From assembly GCA_900554515.1 (NCBI GenBank), contig USHN01000003.1:75007-139006 (forward strand): a stretch of DNA of 64,000 nt, read 5' to 3'. This DNA is from an uncultured Acidaminococcus sp. (GTDB lineage Bacteria; Bacillota; Negativicutes; Acidaminococcales; Acidaminococcaceae). The notes under the pieces were generated by a model. It was not told the DNA's origin, did not search any database, and saw only the letters and a program-made list of their open reading frames with translations. Made by a program: the position numbers and the translations under genes. Each line of letters opens with the position of its first letter. The stretch's first letter is position 1. Positions 24,338 to 32,258 of this stretch are shown piece after piece.

Positions 24338-26326
24338 TTATTTTAACTTTTTCACCATATCCACGACATGCTCCACAGTAAAGCCGTATTCTTTATACAC
24401 GGTTGCTCCCGGAGCAGAAGCACCGAAGGTATCAATGCCAAGCACCCGCTTTTCACTGCCGGTATAGCGGGCCCAACCAGTCCGTACGCCTGCTTCCAGG
24501 GCAAGGGCCGGAACATCTTTAGGCAGTACTTTTTTCTTGTAGGCATTGCTTTGTTTCTCAAAGACATCCCAGCTTGGCATGGATACCACCTGCACACCAA
24601 TATGTTTAGCCGCTAACGCTTTCTGGGCGGCCAGTGCCAGGTGCACCTCACTGCCCGTAGCGATCAGCACTGCTTTCACTTTATCCCGGGGAGAGGGACT
24701 GAGAACATAGGCCCCCTTGCTGGCGCCCTTTGCAATGACTTTTTCATACCCATGGAGAATGGGAAGTCCCTGGCGGGTCAGCAAAAGGCATGTGGGCTGC
24801 GTCCGGTTCTCACAGGCCGCCTTCCAGGCCACGGCAGTTTCCAAGGCATCTGCCGGGCGGAAAACGCTTACATTGGGCAGTAACCGCAGGCTCATTGTCT
24901 GTTCCACTGGCTGGTGGGTGGGGCCATCTTCTCCCACGAAAATGCTGTCGTGAGTGTATACAAAAATGCTACCGATATGCATCAGTGCCGCCATCCGTAC
25001 CGCAGGCCGCATAAAATCTGTAAAGACCAGGAAGGTGGCACCAAAGGGCAGTACACCCCCATGAAGCGCCAATCCGTTGACGATACAGCCCATGGCATGT
25101 TCCCGGATGCCGAAATGAATATTCCGTCCCAGGGGATCTTCCGGCGTAAAGAAGCCCTTGCCCTTCATCTCCGTTTTGTTAGAAGGCCCCAGGTCCGCAC
25201 TGCCGCCTGTGAGGGCAGGAATCTTATCCGCCAATAACTGCAGCAGTGTCCCGGAGGCACTCCGCGTCGCAACGTTTTCCGTATCCTTAAACGCAGCCAT
25301 CAGCGCTTTGATATCCAGGTCTACATTTCCTGAAAGGCGCTGCGTAAACTCCTGTCCCAGTTCCGGGTACTGCTGCTGATACTTTACTACTAACGCATTC
25401 CAATCTGCTTCCTGCTGCTGGCATTTAGCAAGTCTATCCTTAAATCTGCGTTTCACATTGCCGGGGACATAGAAGGACTTTTCCCCATCCCATCCGGCAG
25501 CTTCCTTGGTTTTTTTCACATTGTCCGCACCCAGGGGCTCCCCGTGAGCGCTGGCCATATCCTGCCGGGGACTGCCAAACCCGATATGGGTCCGCACAAT
25601 AATGAGGGACGGATGCTTAGTGTCTTTTTTTGCTTCTTCAATGGCTTTAGCCAAGGCATCCACATCTTCAGAAGAGTCCACATGTAGCACCTGCCAGCCA
25701 TAAGCGGCAAATCGAGTCCCTACATTTTCCCGGAAGGCCAGCTGGGTATCCCCTTCAATGGTGATGTGGTTATCATCGTACAAGAAAATTAATTTTCCAA
25801 GACCCAGCGTTCCGGCCAGAGAAGCCGCTTCAGAAGCAACGCCCTCCATCTGATCCCCATCAGAGGTGATCCCATAGGTATAGTGATCAACTAGTGGGAA
25901 GCCTTTTTGATTATAGCGGGCTGCCAGCATCGCCTCCGCCATAGCAAGGCCCACCGCCATGGCAAAGCCATGGCCCAATGGTCCGGTGGAAACATCTACG
26001 CCAGGAGTGACCCCATATTCCGGATGTCCAGGGGTCTTGGAGCCCCACTGCCGAAAATTTTTCAGATCTTCCAGGGATACCGCATACCCCGCCAAATGCA
26101 GCATAGCATACAGCAGCGCACTCCCATGCCCGGGAGATAAAACGAAACGATCCCGGTTAAACCAGGAAGGATTTTCCGGATTGTATTTCATAAAGCGGTC
26201 CCATACCGTATATAGCAGGGGCGCTGTCCCAAGCGGCAGCCCGGGGTGTCCGGAGTTAGCCGCCTGTACTTCATCTATGGATAAAAAGCGCAAGGTATTG
26301 ATGCAGTCCGTATCAATTTTTTTCAT
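24338..26326 (-). CDS. tkt: Transketolase
   Basis: A 662-residue TPP enzyme of the pentose phosphate pathway that moves two-carbon units between sugar phosphates. It shows LSPGHGSALLYAMLH (substrate His), STGPLGHGFAMAVGLA, the TPP/Mg motif region SDGDQMEGVASEAASLAG, the catalytic Glu in FGIREHAMGCIVNG, and SIFVGEDGPTHQPVEQ. The full length is a single polypeptide of the bacterial type. It is monocistronic by the flanking terminators. Confidence 0.97.
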   Translation of the reverse strand: MKKIDTDCINTLRFLSIDEVQAANSGHPGLPLGTAPLLYTVWDRFMKYNPENPSWFNRDRFVLSPGHGSALLYAMLHLAGYAVSLEDLKNFRQWGSKTPGHPEYGVTPGVDVSTGPLGHGFAMAVGLAMAEAMLAARYNQKGFPLVDHYTYGITSDGDQMEGVASEAASLAGTLGLGKLIFLYDDNHITIEGDTQLAFRENVGTRFAAYGWQVLHVDSSEDVDALAKAIEEAKKDTKHPSLIIVRTHIGFGSPRQDMASAHGEPLGADNVKKTKEAAGWDGEKSFYVPGNVKRRFKDRLAKCQQQEADWNALVVKYQQQYPELGQEFTQRLSGNVDLDIKALMAAFKDTENVATRSASGTLLQLLADKIPALTGGSADLGPSNKTEMKGKGFFTPEDPLGRNIHFGIREHAMGCIVNGLALHGGVLPFGATFLVFTDFMRPAVRMAALMHIGSIFVYTHDSIFVGEDGPTHQPVEQTMSLRLLPNVSVFRPADALETAVAWKAACENRTQPTCLLLTRQGLPILHGYEKVIAKGASKGAYVLSPSPRDKVKAVLIATGSEVHLALAAQKALAAKHIGVQVVSMPSWDVFEKQSNAYKKKVLPKDVPALALEAGVRTGWARYTGSEKRVLGIDTFGASAPGATVYKEYGFTVEHVVDMVKKLK

Positions 26327-26406
26327 GAATTATCTCCTCTCAGATGGACGTTCAATAGTATACCTGATACTGTTGATTATAGGCCATTTGGGAGCTGAAA
26401 GCAAGG

Positions 26407-26432
26407 AAAGGCAGGCGATGTCGCCTGCCTTT
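26407..26432 (-). terminator. Terminator of the EF-G paralogue gene
   Basis: A perfect 12-bp stem, AAAGGCAGGCGA/TCGCCTGCCTTT, lies 10 bases after the stop codon at 26442. Confidence 0.75.
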
Positions 26433-26441
26433 ATCTTTTCC

Positions 26442-28514
26442 TTATTTTTTCTCTTTTTCTTCCTTCCGGGCAGCGATCAATTTCTCAGCCATCTTGGGCG
26501 GCACATCTTCGTAATGGTCAAACTTCCATTCAAAGGTACCTGTGCCCTGGGTAATGGCCCGCAGATCCACGGCATAGTCCAGCACTTCCGCATAAGGAAC
26601 CTGGGTTTTAACACAAGCTCTTCCATCATCCATGGTCTGCATGCCTAAAATCCGTCCCCGTTTACTGTTAAGATCGCTGATGACGTCCCCCGTCATCCGG
26701 TCATCGCAGTACACATCCAGATTGTAGTAGGGTTCCATCAATACCGGTTTGGATTGTTCCATAGCTTTCTGGAACGCCATGTGGGACGCCACTTTAAAAG
26801 CCATTTCCGAAGAGTCCACCGTATGGTAGGACCCGTCCAGCAGGACGATTTTCAAATCCACAACCGGATAGCCCGCCAGAACGCCTTCTTCCAAGGATTC
26901 TTTCATGCCTTTTTCTACTGCAGGGATGTACTGCCGTGGTACGGCTCCACCGAAGATTTTATCTTCAAAGACAAACCCACTTCCCGGCGGCAGCGGTTCC
27001 ATACGGATCACTACATGTCCGTACTGGCCATGTCCCCCTGTCTGTTTCTTGTACTTGCCTTCCACTTCTGCAGTGCCCCGGATGGTTTCCCGATATTCCA
27101 CAATGGGCGGCTTAAGCTCGGCTTCCACGCCAAATTTACGTTCCATACGTTCCATCAGAATATCCAGGTGCTGATCCCCCATCCCGCTGATGAGCGTTTC
27201 CTTGGTCACCGGGTTACGGGTCACAATAAACGTAGGATCTTCATCCATCAATTTATTCAGGGACGTAGCAATCTTGTCTTCGTCCCCCTTCTTCTTGGGA
27301 TAAATGGCCCGGGTATACATGGGCAGGGGGAACTCAATAGGCGCGAACTGTACCGGATCGTCCTTCGATGAGAGGGTATCCCCGGTAGCAGTATACTGCA
27401 GCCGGCTGATCACGCCGATGTCCCCGGCACAAATCTCTTTCATAGGAATCTGAGTCTTGCCTCGCAGGGTAAATACTCCGCCCACTTTTTCCGTGGTATC
27501 CCGGCTGGCGTTATACACTGTGCTGTCAGACGAAACAGAACCGGAGAAAACACGGACAAAGCTCAGCTTTCCTACAAAAGGATCACTGGTGGTCTTAAAG
27601 ACCAGCGCCGCCATCGGTGCGTTGGCATCCCGCCGTTCCTTTTTGCCGGTTTTCAGATTGGTCACATGGTAGTCATTCAGGATAGCCGGGAATGTATAGT
27701 CCACAATAGCCGACAACGTCCGTCCCAGTCCGATATTTTTATACGCGCTGCCGCATAGTACCGGGAAAATAATTCCTTGCTTAATGCCTTTAACCAGGCA
27801 GTCCATCACTTCTTTATCGGTGATGGTTTCCCCTTCCAGATAGCGCTCCATCACATCGTCATCGGCTTCCACTGCCGCTTCCACCATTTTGTCATGGGCA
27901 TCCTGCACCCAGGCTTTCAGATCCTCCGGGACTTCAATTTCATCTGCCCCATTGCCATTGCCCTTATAGGCCTTCTGGTTGAACACGTCAATAACGCCGC
28001 AGAAATTTTCTTCCTTACCCAAAGGCAGTTCCAGCGGCAGGATCCGCTTGCCGATTTTTGCCCGGAGATTCTCCAGGATATTATCATAGTCCGCATTTTC
28101 CCGGTCCATCTTATTCACAAAAATCAGGCGCGGCAAACCTGCTTCTTCTGCCAGTTTCCAGCACTGTTCTGTTCCGATCTGCACCCCGCTGGTTGCGCTG
28201 ACTACGATCAGCACACTGTCCACGGCGCGAAAAGCTCCTTTCACCTCCGCTACGAAATCTGCAAACCCCGGTGTATCAATAAAATTAATTTTTACATCCC
28301 GCCATTCCAAAGGCGCCAGGGACGCACTGACAGAGACACCGCGTTTGATTTCTTCCGGTTCAAAATCCGTTGTTGTCTGTCCGTCTTCCACTTTGCACAT
28401 CCGGCTGATGGTCTTGCTGCGGTAGAGCAGGGCTTCTGTCAAGGATGTTGTTCCGGCACCGCCGTGACCTACAATGGCTACGTTTCTGATTCTATCGCCT
28501 GTATACTCTTTCAC
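26442..28514 (-). CDS. Elongation factor G-like translational GTPase (paralogue), P-loop Lys replaced
   Basis: A 690-residue EF-G-like factor with all EF-G domains: G domain (1-270), domain II (about 300-390), and III-V with TAEVEGKYKKQTGGHGQYGHV and the C-terminal EWKFDHYEDVPPKMAEKL. The start is a GTG at 28514 after GAAGGGGG. G3 (DTPGFADF) and G4 (NKMD) are intact. G1 reads GHGGAGTTSL, with Thr22 where the invariant Lys of GxxxxGK[ST] should be. It belongs to the EF-G-like paralogue branch common in Firmicutes rather than the main fusA, which would lie in the str operon. Its role, such as ribosome rescue or recycling, is unknown. Confidence 0.85.
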   Translation of the reverse strand: MKEYTGDRIRNVAIVGHGGAGTTSLTEALLYRSKTISRMCKVEDGQTTTDFEPEEIKRGVSVSASLAPLEWRDVKINFIDTPGFADFVAEVKGAFRAVDSVLIVVSATSGVQIGTEQCWKLAEEAGLPRLIFVNKMDRENADYDNILENLRAKIGKRILPLELPLGKEENFCGVIDVFNQKAYKGNGNGADEIEVPEDLKAWVQDAHDKMVEAAVEADDDVMERYLEGETITDKEVMDCLVKGIKQGIIFPVLCGSAYKNIGLGRTLSAIVDYTFPAILNDYHVTNLKTGKKERRDANAPMAALVFKTTSDPFVGKLSFVRVFSGSVSSDSTVYNASRDTTEKVGGVFTLRGKTQIPMKEICAGDIGVISRLQYTATGDTLSSKDDPVQFAPIEFPLPMYTRAIYPKKKGDEDKIATSLNKLMDEDPTFIVTRNPVTKETLISGMGDQHLDILMERMERKFGVEAELKPPIVEYRETIRGTAEVEGKYKKQTGGHGQYGHVVIRMEPLPPGSGFVFEDKIFGGAVPRQYIPAVEKGMKESLEEGVLAGYPVVDLKIVLLDGSYHTVDSSEMAFKVASHMAFQKAMEQSKPVLMEPYYNLDVYCDDRMTGDVISDLNSKRGRILGMQTMDDGRACVKTQVPYAEVLDYAVDLRAITQGTGTFEWKFDHYEDVPPKMAEKLIAARKEEKEKK

Positions 28515-28659
28515 TGCTAATCCCCCTTCGTAAACTGGTTTCTTATATGCCTCTTTTTTCGCTGAATGGGCGCTGATTTCCTGCTTACCAGCAAAAATTT
28601 TCTCACAGCACAAAAACTATTTGGAATTATGTATAATTTTATACACAATTCCAGACATT

Positions 28660-30723
28660 TCATGCCTGGAAGATTCGTTCAAACCGACCGTCAAATTGCA
28701 TACTCCCTGCTGCCTCCGCCACAAATTTTGCTGTATCTTTCCGGCTCATGGCCCATTTGGCAGCTTCCCGTGCCGCCAGCAAGTCCTCTGTATCCCGGAA
28801 AATATCGGCGATATACAAATCGGTAACCCCGTGCTGCCTCGTGCCAAAAAACTGCCCGGCGCCCCGCAGTTCCAAATCCTTTTCCGCCAGGGCAAACCCA
28901 TCATTGGAATTTTTCATAATCTGGAGACGTTCCAACGTCACCGGATTGTCAGAACGGGTGAGCAGCACACAATAGGACTGGGCGCTGCCCCGCCCTACCC
29001 GGCCCCGCAGCTGGTGCATCTGGGCCAGCCCAAAACGGTCTGCGCCTTCAATAATCATCAGCGTAGCATTCGGCACATTGACACCCACCTCCACCACAGT
29101 GGTAGTAATCAGGACTTTGATTTTATTCTCTGCGAACTGTTTCATTACTGCTTCTTTTTCTTCCGGCTTCAGCCGTCCGTGAAGCAACCCACAGGGAATT
29201 CCTTGCAAATAGGTAGTGGTCAGTTCCTGATACAGGTCAGTAGCCGCTTTGGCGTCCACCCCTTCGCTTTCATCAATCAGCGGGCAGACCACATACGCCT
29301 GGTGTCCTGCAGCAATCTGGTGCAGCAGCCCTTGGTAAACCTCTGCCCGTTTTTCTTCCGTATAGCAAAGGGTCCGTACCGGTTTTCTTCCCGGCGGCAT
29401 GCCTTTCATCAAAGATACGTCCAAATCCCCGTACACCGTCAGCGCCAGCGTACGAGGAATGGGCGTAGCCGTCATAATGAGCACATGGGGTGCGTAAGGA
29501 CTTTTATCCTGGAGTTTTGCCCGTTGGTTGACTCCAAAACGGTGCTGCTCATCGGTAATGGCAAGCGCCAGGGAATGAAACACCACCGCATCCTGAATCA
29601 AGGCGTAGGTTCCGGCTACGGCCTGCACCGTACCATCCGCCAGCCCTTCCAAAACGTCCCGCCGCCTTTTTGCCGAAAGCCCGCCGGTTAATAGGGCCGT
29701 ATGAATCCCCGCTGGTTCCAGGACCTTTTGCATTTCTTGATAATGCTGCTCCGCCAAAATTTCCGTAGGCGCCATTAAGCAGCCCTGATATCCATTTTCT
29801 GCCGCTTTGGCAAGAGCCAGCATGGCAAGGGCCGTTTTACCGCTGCCTACGTCCCCCTGGACCAAGCGGTTCATGGGCTGGGGATTCTGCATATCGTCGT
29901 CAATTTCCTGCCATGCCTTTTCCTGGCTGGGCGTTAAGACAAAGCCCAGTTGATCCAGCACCGTCTGCACCAAAGGCCCATTGCGGCTCATTTTGATGCC
30001 CTTGCTTTCTGTTTTCATCTTATTCCGGTGATACAAAAGACCGCACTGTAGAAAAAATAATTCTTCGAAAATCATCCGCCGCCTGGCCTGCTGCAAAAGC
30101 GCCCAGCTCTTAGGGAAATGTATATTTTCCAGAGCCTCGTACCGGGACATAAACTGCCTCGTGCGCATAATCTCCGAAGGCAGACATTCCGGTAGCTCCT
30201 TTTTGGCCAGCAATAAAGCCTGGTGCACGGCACTGCGCACGCTCTTTTGATTTAGATTTCCCGAAAGGGCATAGGTAGGGAGGATCCCCGGAGCAGCCTG
30301 CGTTTCCTCCCGCACTTTACTCACATTGGCGCCCGCAACACTTTTACTGCTCCGTCCCTGGGTAACTTTCCCTATCGCCAATACATCATCCCCGGGTTTT
30401 ACCGTACGGAGAATATAGGTCTGGCCTCCAAACAGGAATAACTCCGCATACCCGGTGCCATCGCCCACAATCAGGCTGGCATATCTGGTATTCCGTGCAC
30501 TGCGCCGGCGGTTCATCCGGATGATTTTCCCCTGAAACAGCTGCAATTCCCCACCCGTGGTCAGCTCTGCAATGGTTTTAATCCGGGAATAGTCCAGATA
30601 GCTGTCCTGCCTGGGAAAATGATTTAAAAGACTGCCAATAGTGGTAACTCCCATGGCGGCAAAATCCTGGGCTTTTTTGGGGCCCACGCCCTTTAATTGG
30701 GTTATTGGTTCTTCCCACCACAT
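28660..30723 (-). CDS. recG: ATP-dependent DNA helicase RecG
   Basis: A 687-residue branched-DNA helicase that reverses stalled forks. The N-terminal wedge domain (about 50-250, including an OB fold) is followed by helicase motifs GDVGSGKTALAMLA, MAPTEILAEQHY, ITDEQHRFG, TATPIPRTLAL and, in the second RecA-like lobe, VVEVGVNVPNATLMIIEGADR and QLRGRVGRG. The start at 30723 has GGAGAG upstream. It is divergent from rpmB. Confidence 0.97.
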   Translation of the reverse strand: MWWEEPITQLKGVGPKKAQDFAAMGVTTIGSLLNHFPRQDSYLDYSRIKTIAELTTGGELQLFQGKIIRMNRRRSARNTRYASLIVGDGTGYAELFLFGGQTYILRTVKPGDDVLAIGKVTQGRSSKSVAGANVSKVREETQAAPGILPTYALSGNLNQKSVRSAVHQALLLAKKELPECLPSEIMRTRQFMSRYEALENIHFPKSWALLQQARRRMIFEELFFLQCGLLYHRNKMKTESKGIKMSRNGPLVQTVLDQLGFVLTPSQEKAWQEIDDDMQNPQPMNRLVQGDVGSGKTALAMLALAKAAENGYQGCLMAPTEILAEQHYQEMQKVLEPAGIHTALLTGGLSAKRRRDVLEGLADGTVQAVAGTYALIQDAVVFHSLALAITDEQHRFGVNQRAKLQDKSPYAPHVLIMTATPIPRTLALTVYGDLDVSLMKGMPPGRKPVRTLCYTEEKRAEVYQGLLHQIAAGHQAYVVCPLIDESEGVDAKAATDLYQELTTTYLQGIPCGLLHGRLKPEEKEAVMKQFAENKIKVLITTTVVEVGVNVPNATLMIIEGADRFGLAQMHQLRGRVGRGSAQSYCVLLTRSDNPVTLERLQIMKNSNDGFALAEKDLELRGAGQFFGTRQHGVTDLYIADIFRDTEDLLAAREAAKWAMSRKDTAKFVAEAAGSMQFDGRFERIFQA

Positions 30724-30759
30724 AGCTGGTATCTCTCCTTATAAAAAGTATTTTCTCTA

Positions 30760-30789
30760 TTGCAATTATAAACCTGTTTATGTTAAAAT
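30760..30789 (+). promoter_or_regulatory. Promoter of rpmB
   Basis: TTGCAA (30760-30765), an 18-base spacer and TAAAAT (30784-30789), about 50 bases before the L28 start. Confidence 0.6.
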
Positions 30790-30840
30790 AGCTACACTGG
30801 TTCGAAAAGCATTGCCTATACGCTAGAAGGAGGTGGGACC

Positions 30841-31032
30841 ATGGCATGCATCTGTGAGATTTGTCACAAAGGTGAGCTGGCCGGGAACAATGTCAGCCAT
30901 TCCAATAGACATGTGAAACGTTCTTGGAAACCGAACATTCAGAAGGTGAAAGCAGTCGTAGACGGTGAAGTAAAAAGCATCAACGTTTGCACCCGCTGCT
31001 TGCGTTCCGGCAAGGTAACCCGCGCCCTCTAA
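30841..31032 (+). CDS. rpmB: 50S ribosomal protein L28
   Basis: A 63-residue L28 with two cysteine pairs (CICEIC near the start and VCTRCL near the end) that can bind zinc, the C+ form of the protein. The ATG follows AGGAGGTGGG. It is monocistronic, with its own promoter and terminator, as is usual for rpmB. Confidence 0.97.
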   Translation: MACICEICHKGELAGNNVSHSNRHVKRSWKPNIQKVKAVVDGEVKSINVCTRCLRSGKVTRAL

Positions 31033-31050
31033 GATTTAGGTTACAACAGC

Positions 31051-31081
31051 ATCCCCGTAGCTTTGGCTGCGGGGATTTTTG
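31051..31081 (+). terminator. Terminator of rpmB
   Basis: ATCCCCGTAGC pairs with GCTGCGGGGAT around a TTTG loop and is followed by TTTTTG, 18 bases after the rpmB stop. Confidence 0.85.
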
Positions 31082-31100
31082 TTTGCATTTTTATTTTTGC

Positions 31101-31532
31101 TTACAGCTTGCTGCCACAATAGGGGCAGAACCCAGCCCCTTCCGGCAAGGTGCCGCCACAGTGAGGACAGATTCTTTTTTCCAAAAAAGCTTTGACCTTC
31201 TCCTCAAAGAGGGACACAAAATGCTCCGTCTCCTTGCTCTGAGAGCGGAGACTGTAGATTTCCAGGCGGGGTTTATGGATATCCACGATGACCGTACATC
31301 CACCCTCTGTAGGCTGCACTGCAAAGGTCAGCTCCTTTTTTTTCATTTTTCCTAAAAAGAAGCTTTTTTCCTCAGAAGCTATGGTGCCATGCAGCAATTT
31401 ATTAGCATCGTCCCGATCTACTGTCATAACCTTCAGGTCCTCACATACCGCAATCCCCAAACTTCAGGCAGTTGCCACGGGGATAGGGTAAAACTGTTCA
31501 AAAAAACTGCCGCCGCTTCCATTGATTTGCAT
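31101..31532 (-). pseudogene. Zinc-ribbon protein gene interrupted by an in-frame TGA
   Basis: The C-terminal reading is a small protein ending in a zinc ribbon (CPHCGGTLPEGAGFCPYCGSKL region, two CxxC pairs), preceded by a beta-rich domain with a Lys-rich segment. Upstream in the same frame an ATG at 31532, preceded by GAGGAAG, opens 22 codons (beginning MQINGSGGSFFEQFYPIP) that meet a TGA at 31464-31466; the frame then continues without interruption. The ribosome site belongs to the ATG, so the intact gene was about 143 codons and a single substitution has split it. Restart at a TTG just after the stop is possible but has no ribosome site. Function unknown. Confidence 0.6.
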
Positions 31533-31713
31533 AGAGCTTCCTCTTTTACAGCAAGATGATTGTCAGCAAAAATGCATTGCATTGCCGAGTGTGACTAGAT
31601 ACTTGAATCACTTTTAATGACTCCATAGTATCATATTTCTTTTCATCTTAGCAACATCGGATACTGTCTCCATTATATTTTCCTGTAAACCGCTCACGCC
31701 CTTAACATTTCCA

Positions 31714-32229
31714 TAATCACCCCCACGTATGTGGGGAATACGTTTTGGTAAGTCCGCAAGTCTACGCCGATTAAGGATCACCCCCACGTATGTGGGGAAT
31801 ACCAAAAGATGGATGGACGCAAAAAAAGAGATCTTAAATCACCCCCACGTATGTGGGGAATACCAAGTACGAAGGAGCTGTTAGAGAATGGTTGGAGGAT
31901 CACCCCCACGTATGTGGGGAATACGCAATCAGGGATCCATAGATCCACTCTTTTTTAGGATCACCCCCACGTATGTGGGGAATACACAAGAACACCCGGA
32001 AGGGAAGAAAATCGACTGGGATCACCCCCACGTATGTGGGGAATACAACCGAAATCAAGACCAAAAGCCGATTTTACAGGGATCACCCCCACGTATGTGG
32101 GGAATACGCGTACCCAGCCACCGAAGTGCGGCCTGGGCGAGGATCACCCCCACGTATGTGGGGAATACAGGCATGCACCTCGTCAACGATAACCACCTTA
32201 TGGATCACCCCCACGTATGTGGGGAATAC
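31714..32229 (-). CRISPR. Type I-E CRISPR array: nine 28-nt repeats, eight 33-nt spacers
   Basis: Repeats begin at 31714, 31775, 31836, 31897, 31958, 32019, 32080, 32141 and 32202, an exact 61-base period. In transcribed (minus) sense the repeat starts GTATTCCCCACATACG and ends GTGGGGGTGATCC, with the stem typical of type I-E repeats cut by Cas6e. Repeats 1 and 3 on the plus strand carry two changed bases at the trailing edge; the rest are identical. The array is read on the same strand as the cas genes, so the leader-proximal end is at 32229 and the oldest spacer is next to 31714. Only 29 bases separate the first repeat from the cas2 stop, so any leader must lie within the cas2-dnaQ coding end. 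Spacer 8 (32169-32201) matches cas3 exactly. Confidence 0.98.
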
Positions 32230-32258
32230 AGTAAAAGATCCCAGCCTCTACGTCATCC

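Noticed and set aside
31464..31466. TGA in the zinc-ribbon gene as a selenocysteine codon
   Set aside because: No selenoprotein family fits and no obvious stem-loop follows the codon; a nonsense mutation is simpler.
31614..31805. Minus-strand 63-codon frame running into the array
   Set aside because: It begins inside repeat sequence, has no ribosome site and no family resemblance.
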